This document shows, one piece after another, positions 34,661-45,132 of a DNA stretch of 64,000 nt; position 1 is the stretch's first letter, and the number at the start of each line of letters is the position of its first letter. This stretch comes from Furcasterigmium furcatum (lineage: Eukaryota; Ascomycota; Sordariomycetes; Glomerellales; Plectosphaerellaceae). The position numbers and the translations under genes are program-made. The DNA lies in contig BCIA01000002.1 of NCBI GenBank assembly GCA_001599815.1, positions 6,235,626 to 6,299,625 on the forward strand, read 5' to 3'. Under the pieces are notes generated by a model. The model saw only the letters and a program-made list of their open reading frames with translations. It was not told the DNA's origin and did no database searches.

Positions 34661-34815
34661 TGCTCAAAAAGAAAACCAAAAATCAAAAAGGCAAAAGGTA
34701 AGAGTCCCGGTCGAACCGAGACCCTTCCTCTACGCCCTCCCTCTTTGGGAGCGCGGGCTTCCAGCGCGATAGAGCCTATTTGCTTTAGCTGGCCTTTGTA
34801 ACCAGGGCGCCGCCC
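34660..34815 (-). other. tRNA-like Pol III relic (candidate)
   Basis: On the minus strand a T-arm-like hairpin with B-box GGTTCGACCGG (34717-34707) is followed by T-runs (34697-34663), as in a Pol III unit. Upstream is an inexact A-box-like GGCCAGCTAAAG and a perfect small hairpin (CTCCC-AAAGA-GGGAG). The acceptor stem does not pair properly, so a working tRNA is not supported. Confidence 0.22.
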
Positions 34816-34829
34816 CTCTCGGCCAGTCA

Positions 34830-35700
34830 CATGCTGGCGGGCGAAAACCATTTGAAAATTTTCGGTTCTATAAAGAAAGGAAGGCGCGGGATGGGGGACT
34901 GGTGTTGGGATGGACGACGGTTGCTTGTGTCGCGACGCGTGGTAGCCGCTGGGGAAGCCCCTGAGGAAGTCCCCGAGAACACCCCCGCCACGGAAGTGTT
35001 CAAAGTGCACATACTGAGTCGCGAAGTATGTGTTAACGTCAAGTATACGTAAATTCCACCTCGTGAGTCTGTGTTCAGTGTGTTTGCCAGAATACCTGCC
35101 TGCAAGAACAGCAGATGAGAGTCGAGGGACTCAACAGCCCTCCACCGCCCCGACTACGCTGTCACCAGAACAACGCCCCATCGCCTGCAACACTCAAGGC
35201 CCTGCATTCAACCCCGGAGGAATTCTCAAGACCACAGCCCTCGACTCTAAACTGCCTCAATGAGGCACCAACTTCTGCCCTTGGGTTCGCCTGCAGCGGC
35301 CAAGACAGATGCCAGATGGATGAGGACCAGTCGAAGCATCCCACCAGCTTGCCTTTTCAGACACATTGAACTTTAGAGAGACAACCATATCTCAGATCCT
35401 GGGAACATCATTCGGAGGGCTTCGCAAGTTTCACACCTCACTTTGTGGAGCGGTGCTGCTACCGCGGGGGGCGAGACCCTCCTGATAGGCATCGTGACAC
35501 GAGGCTGAATCCAAATAGGGACTCGGATGAACAGCTTGGGATTCTTATCCATATGGATGCACCAGTGTTTAAACAAGAACCGCCGTGCTTTCATCTGGGC
35601 AAGGTCATGCTGCCTCCATTCTACTGTCATCTGAGGCTCTGAGCATTCCCAAGAGCTACTCGACGCCGCTTGATGCCCGCCAGAGCACCATTGACACTTC
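34830..35700. other. Intergenic, no supported gene
   Basis: Short frames on both strands without consistent codon bias. A few look mildly protein-like but none recognised. Confidence 0.25.
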
Positions 35701-35734
35701 CAGATCTACTCATTTACGTCTATGGAGCTTATGA

Positions 35735-36663
35735 AGAGGTCATTCTGCAGATGATGCCGATAAGATGCCAGTTGCGGCGTCTTGGTGGCTGTACTTCGGT
35801 GACTTGGAAAACCTCAAAGACACCCGGAGTTTGCTGCGACGAACGCCAGTTCGGAGGAGAATGAGGATATTGACTGATTACATCAGCCAAAGCACATTAG
35901 ATGACTTTCAGATATCTCTCGGGCGAATTTGATCGCCATGGCGATGTCGATATCAAGCATAGCACCTCGGCCGGTCCACGCGGAGCTCTCGGCCGGATGC
36001 AAATCCCGTGTCTGACTGGACGACTCCGTCATGTCTGCCATCCTATGTGTTCCAATCCGTCATCTTAGTTCGCGTCTCGGGTCTAGCTAGGTGCAGCAAT
36101 GGCATCGAAATTGAAGGAGGCACCTTGCGCATCCTGTGAGTGCGTGTCAAATTTCAGCAAAACCAAAGGCGGCAGCGCCAAGAGGAGGGGCGACAGCAGC
36201 ATGACAGATCTACGCGGGAGCGAGTGTCGCAGGAAACCTCGTTCTCCAGAGGATCGACGAACGCATCACGGACGTCATGCGTCTGTTCTCCTCGGTTCGT
36301 TCGGGAGAACGAGACAGGCACGGTCTGATGTCGACTTGGCAGGACCGAAGCGGACCTGAGGACCAGAGGCGGCGGAGCTCATTGCGCATCTGTCGGGCGT
36401 GCTCATCAATTCGACGCATGTGTGGCATGCCCTCTCCCGCAGCGATCGTTTTGGGAAATGGGGGTCTTCTTTTGGGAATAGGCCCAAACATGCAAAAGTT
36501 CGGATGACCATGTTCTGTCTGATCTTGATGGAGGCGGTGCAGCAGATCCGTCGTCTCACGTTGATGCACAGAACAGACCTCGCGCCCTTCATAGCGCCGC
36601 CGGTGGCGGCCGAGTCGGGTCTGCCCAGCCCGCGCACGCTTGTTCGGAGGTTTATCGGTTGAT
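35735..36663 (+). pseudogene. Decayed coding sequence, family unknown
   Basis: Two coding-looking patches lie in a non-coding stretch. At about 35743-35930 one frame reads PVAASWWLYFGDLENLKD then LLRRTPVRRRMRILTDYIS and stops. At about 36140-36663 three frames in turn look like one protein: a Gln/Arg-rich coiled coil (KFQQNQRRQRQEEGRQQ), then LQRIDERITDVMRLFSSVRS, then PEAAELIAHLSGVLINSTHV continuing to FIAPPVAAESG. The frame changes cannot be explained by clean introns. I interpret it as an old, frameshifted gene; the coiled-coil start recalls the region before ATPase domains in some fungal proteins, but that is only an impression. Confidence 0.35.
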
Positions 36664-39600
36664 GCGCGCCGGCCTTGGGGAGATTTGGGGGATCCGCGAG
36701 GAGGGGGGATCCTCGAACGAGCATCACGAGATCGACATGATCGGATGGCGCTGTCCTTGCAGGTTCTGGGGCATTCCCCTGTCACCAGCCGGCGCTGGGA
36801 GGCCACAGAATCGAGCCGCGAGATTGCACGAGAGCGTAGGGCTGTGCCTCGCGCCGTCATACCGGTCTCAGGTGTCCCATGGGACCATCCATGGGAGCAC
36901 GAGAGTGTGGTGGTGATGAAAAAAATTATTAGCTCGCGCCGCTGTGTTGCGCCGGCTGCCCATGTCTGGAGGACAACGCCATTTAACTCCGTGCCGAGGC
37001 GTGTTCAGACAGATCTGCGTCCGATCACGCAGGCAGCGCCAACAGACGACCACTAGATTTCGTTGAGCCCCTGAGTTAGCTTCGGGCCTGAGAGATGCGG
37101 CTTGTTCTAATAGTATTTAGGCGCAAAGACGGGAAGCAGCCGTGGCGGGTCTCCTGAGAGATCGCCACGGGTCGATGGGACGCGGCGACGGCGGATGATC
37201 TAAGTAAAGATGGTCAAGGCAGCCCAAGGAGGGGCTGGATGACTTCATTGATATTTTGTGCGATGCTTGGCGTTGACGTGCATGGAGGGATGGAGACTGT
37301 GTGCCGATATATATCGGGGTGGTGACACCAAGTGGTACGTGAATCGCGTGTGGTGGTTCATCAGCCGCATCGAGGCAGGTCAAACTCGCCGCCTCATGTA
37401 GGTGGAAAGTGAAGGGGCCACGACCTGCTGGATGACGACGAGATGGTGGCCAGAAGAGGTTAGCCGCGGAGTTGGGGGAACCGGCGATTTTTCTGGAGGC
37501 AAGGCCCCCGTATCATGGCGTCGGCAGTGGGAGGGCAAGCCCCTTTCTTCGGAGATATGCCATGGGCAGTCCATAATATGCCGTGAGGCGCGGATGACAT
37601 TGGGAGTTGACACGGGGCTGAGGCTGCATTGGCCAAGGCAGAACGGCCGACGAGACCGAAGGATCAGCCACGAAGCCATCGCGCGGCAGAATTCTCGTCT
37701 TGGAGCAGAGTCCGGCTCGTGCAAGGTTTGGCTGATCCCGGGGTCGTGCGAGCGAGCGAGTTGAAGGATACGGGGCCGTTGAACAAGGGCGAGGGCTAAA
37801 AAAGTCGGTTACGCGGACCCTCATCAAACTTGCACGTCCTTGGGCTCCCGGGCCTCCTGTTGACGCGAGCGTAATATGTAAGTACTGTACGCTGCTGCAT
37901 GGGAATTCACTGACAGCCGTGGAAATGCGTGTCTGACAGGGCGGACGGACTGGCTCTTCCAGTCACTTGATCCACGTCGTGCCATGGGTGAGGTGAGGTG
38001 AGGCCGGGCACATATTGATTGCGTCGGGGATGAAACGAGCTTCCTCCGAAGGTCCTTTCGCAGCCAGGGGGAGGCGGAGCACTTTTTGAAGGATGGAGGG
38101 AGAGAAGAGGAGGAGGAGGAGGTCAATTGATGACTGCAGCATCCGTCGGTGTGGCGAAGGATCCCCATCATCAATGGCAGCCAGCGCGATGGAAGAAGAT
38201 CCCAGGGTTGACTTGGCGTTGGCGTACGCTGTAGGTTGATGAGGGAAGGGCAACTGTGAAAAACGCTCGGGCTCCCAGCGACTTTGCCATGGCTGTTACC
38301 CTTTTGGCCAGGAACGACGAGCAAGATTTAAGATTAGCACATCCACCGCGTCCACTTGGGAGCCACAGATTCCCGTCGTCGCGGGAAACCGGGGCCGCGC
38401 TAGGCCAGATGAGGAGAACGGGATAATGACAGTGACGGAAACAACGCTCGGAAACGGCAAAGATTGCGCAGGGATCAGGCCGGCAGAGGCCAGGGGCATC
38501 TCAGGGGTAAGGGCGCGCCTGATTGGCCCAGTCGCTGATGTGCCCAATGTCGACTCCCACGAGGTGTGTTTCGAAACACCGGGGCTCGCTCTCTCTCTTC
38601 CCTCTGCTGTCTCTGCCTTTGTCGGTCGTCCGTCCGCTGCCTTTTGTCTTATCCCGCCCGCCTGCCTGCCTCGACCCTCAGACTCCCGCTGCGCGCGCGC
38701 GTGGCTTGTCGGTGAACGGTCCTTGAATCTGTTTCAGGTGGTCTCCTGCTTCTCTAGCTGCCGCTGCGTCCAAAGGTCCCAATGCTCTGACTCCTGTGAC
38801 GACAAATTCAACGTCAGGACAGCCAACCCTGGGCGAGTTGAAGGGAATCAATCGATCCAGCAGAGCGGGAGCCGCACCAAAGGGACAGACACTCGGCCCT
38901 CCTGGTGTTCCACTCGATCGGCATCACCATCCACCACCGTGTTGTTGAACTCGTCACGTACCCCGCCGGATCAACACGCGAGGACATACAAGTCCATTAC
39001 ATATTATAGCATCCAGGATCGCGAATACCAGTAATACGAGCCAGCCATGGACGACTGAGTTGCGACCTCGCCTTCTCGCTACACTTACGAGTATTACATA
39101 GCCAGGCTCCTGACCGGACCGTCTTTTGACTGGGTCGTGTTGAGCCCGTCGACCGGCCGCGTCCCAGATAGACAGCCAGACCGACAACGTGCTCGCACCC
39201 AACAGGACACTTCTTGCGCCACGCTCATCAATCAACAGGCCGTTTCCTCGCTTCGACGTTTGATCAACCAACACCCTGCCCGCCGTACAAGCTACACCTT
39301 AGTACCTGCTGGACACGGACAAGCCCAGCAGCCCAGCACAACCCCCCCGGCACTGAGCACAGATCACCGGGGCCCATGATGTGCTGAGGAGGAGCTGAGC
39401 TGAGCCCTGGTTCGTCTTAGCGGCCAAGCCCGTCACCCCTTTCTGAACAAGACGTTCGTTTCGTCGCGGGATGCACCCTGCACCCATCCCATCCCATCCC
39501 ATCTCTACCCCTGACCCATCCCGGCCGATTCCCGGCTGCTGCCCTGGTCGGGTCGGTCCCCTTCTCCTGTTCCTGTTCCTGTTCCCGCTCCTGGCCAACA

Positions 39601-40141
39601 ACTGTGAGCCCATCCATCCAGCAGCCCAGCAGCCCGCAACCCAGTCAGCACTTGGCCTGGAGGAGCTGCTCTCGCCTCGCACGCTCGCACCTCCTCCCGA
39701 CGAGCTGCTTCTTCTCCTCAGCCACGTTATCCTCCCCTTCACCTTTCCACCTCCCACCTCAGTCAATCGTTCTGCAATCCTTTGCAACACCGCCGCTCGC
39801 TTCAGCATCTCTGTTCTTCAGGCGCTTCAGTCGCCGATCCCACACTCGTTACCCTTGCTTTTGATTGTATCGTTTTTGTTTTTCCTCCTCATCCTCCTCC
39901 ACCACACTCGCCGCTTGCAAATCTCCGTCCGTGATTACGCGCCGAAAGAACTGCCCGATCCTCACAACCACAACCAAGACCTCACCACAACACACTCAAG
40001 CCCTCACCTCAAGCCGGCCGATATCGACGCCTAACCGTTCGGAACCCGTCGCTCTCTCTATCCCCGGATACCCCGTTCTTCGAACATCTCTACTCGACGC
40101 TATCGCGACAGAATCAAAAACACGCCAGGCGGACAGGCTCA
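36664..40141. other. Intergenic; distal part is probable leader of the C2H2 gene
   Basis: No gene recognised in 36664-38500. From about 38550 to 40141 the plus strand is pyrimidine-rich with simple repeats (ATCCC units near 39485-39500, TTCCTG units near 39565-39585), as in long leaders of fungal regulator genes. Confidence 0.35.
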
Positions 40142-41953
40142 ATGGATCATCAGATGCAGGACGCTCCTGCGGACGTCCTCGCCGACGCGAGACGTACCCT
40201 CGAGGCACTGAAAAGTTCGGGTCTGTCGCGCGAGGTGCTGCTGCAGATGTGGGAAGCCGGTGACCGATCCTCGACCTCCTCCGGCGACACCATCATGGAC
40301 GATTCCTCGGCGCGGACCGCCACCTCGACTGCGCTCTCGTCGCCATCCACCCCCATCACCGCATTCCCTCCTCCTCCCCCGCCGGGAGCCATGCATCCGC
40401 AATTCGGCCACCGACCGCGCATTTCGGTCTCCTCCACCAGTTCCGGCTCTTCCGGTCACGCCAGTATCTGGTCCATGGGCTCCATGAACTCCAGCGCCTC
40501 CGTCTCAACGCATTACTCCCAGTCCTGCATGAACCCGGCCCAGAACTCGCAGGGTGTCCCGGCCCATTCCATCGGCGTTCCTGGCAATATGCCCCAGGTC
40601 GCCAGCGCCCAGACTGGATGGGGTCCCGGAAGATTCAACTACTACTGGTGCACCTCGTGCGAGACCAGGTTCAAGCGCAAGTATGACTGGAAGCGCCACG
40701 AGGAGGAGTTCCACGAGAGGTGGAAGAAGTACCCGTGTCCCGAGCCCGGGTGCAACAGGAGTTTCTGGGGCGCCAACACCTTCAACCAGCACCACAAGTC
40801 TTCTCACGGCTGCAAGACCTGTCCCCATTCCGAAAAGGTCGTCAAGTATCTCAAGCGGAGGAAGTACTGGGCCTGCGGTTTCTGCTCTGCGCTCCACCCC
40901 TCGAGAGAACGTCACGTCGAGCACGTGGCCCGACATTTTGAGTCTGGAAAGAGCAAAACCGACTGGATGCACTCGAGAGTCATCTACGGTCTGCTGCATC
41001 AGCCGCAGATCCACGAGGCATGGAAGGACATCCTGATGAGTAAGGCGGCCGAGTTCGCTGGACGTCAGCCCAACTTCAGCTGGAATCCCACCCAGACTGG
41101 CAGGGCACAGGGTTTCATGGAGAACGAATGCCCCGGCCAGCTTCAGGATCTGCTCGAGTTCTTTTCCGGCCCCGACAGCGAGGCCGATTCCATCGTTGCC
41201 GTGGCGTACGAGCTCGCCGATCTCGTCTTCCTCACTGTCCCCGCCTCGCCGCCCATGGACTATGCCCAGTCCCAGTCCTACCCTCCCCAGCCTACCCTGG
41301 CGCCTCCCCCTCCGCCGCCACAGCAGATGCAACAGCAGCAGCAACAGCATCAGCAGCAGCAACAACAACAGCAGCAACATCAGCAACAGCAGCAAGCACA
41401 GGTGCAGCAGCAGCAGCAACAGCAACAGCAACATCAGCAGCAGCAGCAACAGCAGCAACATCAGTCTCAAGCATATCCCCCACAGCCGCTGCTGCCGCCG
41501 CCCGCTGTTCCCTCGCAGACACTACCAACTCAGCAACCTTCGACCCCCGTCGTGCCGTCCCAGCAAGAGAATTCTCCTCAGGGATATGTCGAATCGATGA
41601 GTGGACAGCACTCGCCGATGGAGATGGACCACATTGCACACCAGCAGCAGCACCCGTACCAGCAGCACCACCTGATGCCTCCTCCGGTGTTCCACACACC
41701 AGCACAGAGCCGCGCCAGCTCCTCCGAGTCTATCATGACACGGTCCTCGCTCGACCGCGACCTTCCCCCGCCTCCTCAAGAAGCTCCACCAATGAACTTC
41801 AACTACATGCCAACCGCTCCCATGGTCTTTGAGAGCTGGGATAGCTTCGGCAACACAGTCGTCGAGGAGCAGGCCCCGGCACCTACACCAGTGTCATCAG
41901 CCTGGCCGATGATGCCTGTGCAATATTATCACGCGCCCGTCGGGCAGCAGTGA
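40142..41953 (+). CDS. C2H2 zinc-finger protein with Gln/His-rich tract
   Basis: Single exon, 603 residues. The N-terminal ~160 residues are Ser/Pro-rich with a poly-Pro run. The zinc region (~170-275) contains YYWCTSCETRFKRKYDWKRH-x4-H, a second finger YPCPEPGCNRSFWGANTFNQ ending HHKSSH, and a third Cys/His set (WACGFCSALHPSRERHVEHV). This set resembles fungal C2H2 proteins with one canonical and one degenerate finger. A helical segment follows (LQDLLEFFSGPDSEADS), then a Gln/His tract (about residues 390-442, DNA 41310-41463) and a Pro/Gln-rich C-terminus typical of activation domains. Function is unknown; DNA-binding transcription factor is the likely role. Confidence 0.85.
   Translation: MDHQMQDAPADVLADARRTLEALKSSGLSREVLLQMWEAGDRSSTSSGDTIMDDSSARTATSTALSSPSTPITAFPPPPPPGAMHPQFGHRPRISVSSTSSGSSGHASIWSMGSMNSSASVSTHYSQSCMNPAQNSQGVPAHSIGVPGNMPQVASAQTGWGPGRFNYYWCTSCETRFKRKYDWKRHEEEFHERWKKYPCPEPGCNRSFWGANTFNQHHKSSHGCKTCPHSEKVVKYLKRRKYWACGFCSALHPSRERHVEHVARHFESGKSKTDWMHSRVIYGLLHQPQIHEAWKDILMSKAAEFAGRQPNFSWNPTQTGRAQGFMENECPGQLQDLLEFFSGPDSEADSIVAVAYELADLVFLTVPASPPMDYAQSQSYPPQPTLAPPPPPPQQMQQQQQQHQQQQQQQQQHQQQQQAQVQQQQQQQQQHQQQQQQQQHQSQAYPPQPLLPPPAVPSQTLPTQQPSTPVVPSQQENSPQGYVESMSGQHSPMEMDHIAHQQQHPYQQHHLMPPPVFHTPAQSRASSSESIMTRSSLDRDLPPPPQEAPPMNFNYMPTAPMVFESWDSFGNTVVEEQAPAPTPVSSAWPMMPVQYYHAPVGQQ
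41310..41466 (+). repeat. CAG/CAA/CAT trinucleotide tract coding for poly-Gln/His
   Basis: About 150 bases built from CAG, CAA and CAT triplets in frame with the C2H2 gene, giving Gln runs broken by single His. The mixed codons suggest a tract held in protein rather than a pure slipping repeat. Confidence 0.9.
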
Positions 41954-43609
41954 TGTGTACTTTCACGCAAGTCGATTCACGACAATGATTTCCTTCTGTC
42001 TCATCTCACAGCATTGTCGGCCCGACACCCCGTCGAGGCCGACAATTCTAGTATATAATGGTAATCTTCTATCTCGACGTCGTATCGGGCGTGCGGACTC
42101 GCTTTTCTGGATTTCGATTTTTCTGCTCTCTTTCTCTCTCTCTATCCCCCACCCCCACTGTGTCATGAGTACGGTGCATCATTAAGGGAACTGGCATCCA
42201 TGTATGAATGGGGATGCAAATGGTGAGGGGATGATGGCTGGACCAGGGGAGGATGACACGGCGGCAGATATCACAGAGAACGGTATCATGGAAGACACCC
42301 CCGGCGTCCCGGACATAGGCAATGAAATGTTCATCAAAAAGTGCCCATCTTTCCACGTCAGTCGTCGGTGCCGAATGCTGGTTCCCGTGTCGAATGGAGG
42401 CGCGTCCCCGCCGGACGGCGGTGCTGGCCGCCCCTTTCTTACACGGTCTGGCGGTCAGATGGCGACATGAGAGCTCTCCGTTTGCTTTCTGAGCTGATAC
42501 CGCCCACTGCGGGCGCATGCCTGTCCCCGGGGCGGGAGAGTGGCAGAATCGAGGTGGGCAATCAATGCTTCTCCCCCCCTCCATCGTGAAATTGTCCTGC
42601 ACTTACCCGTCCAGCGAGCTTCGGCACATCAGAACCCCGGAGAGATCTCCGCGCAAACGGACCTCGCGGGCAGGGCCATCTCTCACCCCGCACCCTCGCT
42701 GACTCCGCTTCGTCTGTCTTCTGCCCTGTCTCGATCTTGTCGCTTTTACTTTTCATCTCGGCTCTCTGCATCGGCGGCGTCGCGGCGCTCGGTGGATGTG
42801 AGGTCCGGCGCTGGCCATCCGAGGCACCCCCCCTGGCCAGCTGATGATCGCCGGCCGATAGCCGCGTGGCGTCCAGAAATATGGACGGGATGGAGGAGGG
42901 GGCATGGGAATCGGATCACGGATGGGCGACGGTGTGGTCCCTGCTGACCGGTGTTTTCGCTTCGCGATACCGAAACCTCTCTCGCGCGGCGAGGGAGGGA
43001 GCGGTGCCTGCGTGTCTGGCGAGATATGCCCTCCCGGCTCTTCTTGCGTGGTGACACGAGGAGCGACCAGGGGGGAGGGAGCAAGCGGCGAGGTAGAACA
43101 CCGTGGCCGTTCTCGTCCTGACGCGCAGAAGGCCTTGGGGAGCTGGTTGGTGCGCGCTCCCGTCTGCCCCTCCTCCCCTTCGCCCTTTCCGAGATTTGTT
43201 CGGCCTGCTCGGTCTGGGGGCGTGCCTTGGCTCCAATGATTTCCCGGGGACCGACCTTCGATGGGGGAGAGTCCGGGGAAGGAAAAGGCCGAGCTGGCGA
43301 GAAGGCATGTCGCGATGTGAGAGGCGGGCTCAAGCGAGCTGGCATGATGCGCCGCCCTGCTTTTGGGGGGGCGGGCTCGGTGGCCTGGTGAGGAGCGCGA
43401 CATGGTCATGTCGTCGGGGTCTGCTGCTGCTCTGGCTGGGCATTGTTGGCACGCACATAAGACTCGGGCGTCCTGCTCGAGGTCGAGGCAGCGTGTTTGT
43501 TCCTCAGCTCTCCCCCGCCCCTTTTTCTCGAACCTTGTCCGTCTCAGACTCGCGCCGAGGACTTTTGAGAATTCACCACCTGCCTCCTCCGGAGAACATA
43601 TTGTTCGAG
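41954..43609. other. Intergenic
   Basis: 3' flank of the C2H2 gene (CT microsatellite near 42125-42145), then a GC-rich stretch without a supported gene. Confidence 0.35.
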
Positions 43610-44089
43610 AGCATCAACATCGACCCAGAGCGCTGGAAACCTTTGTATGCCTCCCCCACTCCCGCTTCCGCTCCCGTCCCTTCCCCGTCCCCGTCTTGGT
43701 GACTGGTCCTCGAAGATCATGCCCATGGGGAAGGTCATCGGCCGTAGCAGAACGCTGACAGGCAGCCTCTCTGCAGCCAGATCTTGAGCCTGTCTGCGGC
43801 CATGAGCTACGTCCGCGAGCAACCAGAGGGCGGCGACGCCGCGGCCAACGGCAACGGCAACGGGGCGTCGACCAACGGCACCGCGGGCCACAGGCAGCAG
43901 ACGGCGTCGGGCGGCAGCGAGTACTCGCTGCAGCGATGGCTTCGCGAGAAGGGTGAGGCGCCTTGGTCCGCTGCGGCCGTTGAGGCGGGCAGTGACACGG
44001 CGGGGAATGCGACCGGGGTGGTGGTGGTGGTGGAGGATGGCGGTGACACGGCGGCGGCGGCGGCGTCAAACAACAGGGGCCCTTGGTAA
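43610..44089 (+). CDS. Doubtful small protein, two exons
   Basis: A coding-looking end of exon reads ENILFESINIDPERWKP up to a GTATGC donor at 43646. After an acceptor near 43774 the phase-compatible continuation is ILSLSAAMSYVREQPEGGDA, then a low-complexity Asn/Gly/Ala part, EYSLQRWLREKGEAPW and poly-Val/poly-Ala to TAA-like stop at 44089. The true start lies further upstream and was not found. Low complexity makes this weak; it could be a leader or chance frame. Confidence 0.25.
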
Positions 44090-45132
44090 GGCATACATTC
44101 TGGCACTGGAGTTGCCTTGAGAAGCAGGGGGAAGCTTTTGTCGTTACTGACAGATCTGATCTCAGATCGCTCGGCTTGATTTCGGTGGCGCTGCTGGTGG
44201 TGGGCTTGGAGGAGAGAGTAAGGTCTTTTCTGCACGTCATTCTGCGAGTCTGTCACAATGCGTTGTTTGTGTTTTTAGCCGGCTCCAATCTTGGGCGGCA
44301 CATGTCTGGGTCTGTTGCATGCTCTGGTTGCTTGTTGAGGGCGGTTGAGGAGTGGTGACTCTGGTGTTAGTCGGTCACGTTGCTGTTTGCAAGGGCGGTC
44401 GCTGCGCGTTCTCCCATGATGATGATTATGATGATGATACTCAATGATGATTTTCCTGTCCAACCCGAGCACTTCGTGGGGGAGCTGCCGCAACAGTCGA
44501 AGGGAGTCATGTGGCCGACGCGCCTGTCAAGAACAACTTCTGTGTTCCCATCCCAATGCCCCTATTGTTCCACGATGGTTGCGTTGCACCAGTCAACCCC
44601 CCCGGAGAACATCTTGTCCATCGGCGAAGCGCCCAGAGACCAGACCTTCCCCTGGCCCAGCCCATTCCACGTCCCACGCCGCCGTTTGCAAACACCATCC
44701 ATCCTCCGCCGCGACCTGGATGCTGCAGCAGGTCGCTTGCTGCAACGTGCGACGCGACAGACTTTCGCAGCATGTCGCACAGCATTCATGTCGAGGTGAT
44801 GGAAAATAATCAGCTGCATCTGGCGGGCATGTCGGCACCATCGCACCAGGAGTTCAGCTTGCAGGAAGCAAACGCAAGCGAGTGACGGACTGTAGATACG
44901 TGGTGGGCGGAGGTCAAGTGTCGTTCCACAGCGCCAGCCGCTAATCCGGGTCGGGGGCCGGGCCAATCGCCGTGCGTCCCGGATGCCAAATAGGGAAACG
45001 GGCCCTTCCGGTCTCATCAGCTTCCAGGTTTGGCCTGTCTCGGTCCCAAAAGCTGCTGGAGAGCTGTAGAGCACCCTGTCAGCGCATCGCCATGTTCAGC
45101 GACCCGGATCAGCGAGGTCTGCTTCCTATTAG
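44090..45132. other. Intergenic with ATG/ATT microsatellite
   Basis: Contains a GAT/ATG triplet repeat near 44417-44450. No supported gene. Confidence 0.35.

Noticed and set aside
36210..36860. 216-codon minus-strand frame
   Set aside because: Arg/Ser/Pro-rich composition without codon bias; the plus strand reads better as a decayed gene.
40505..41470. Long minus-strand frame starting with poly-Leu
   Set aside because: Antisense of the CAG/CAA tract and zinc-finger coding region.
44511..44885. 124-codon plus-strand frame
   Set aside because: Pro/His/Cys-rich, no codon bias, no leader or domain signs.
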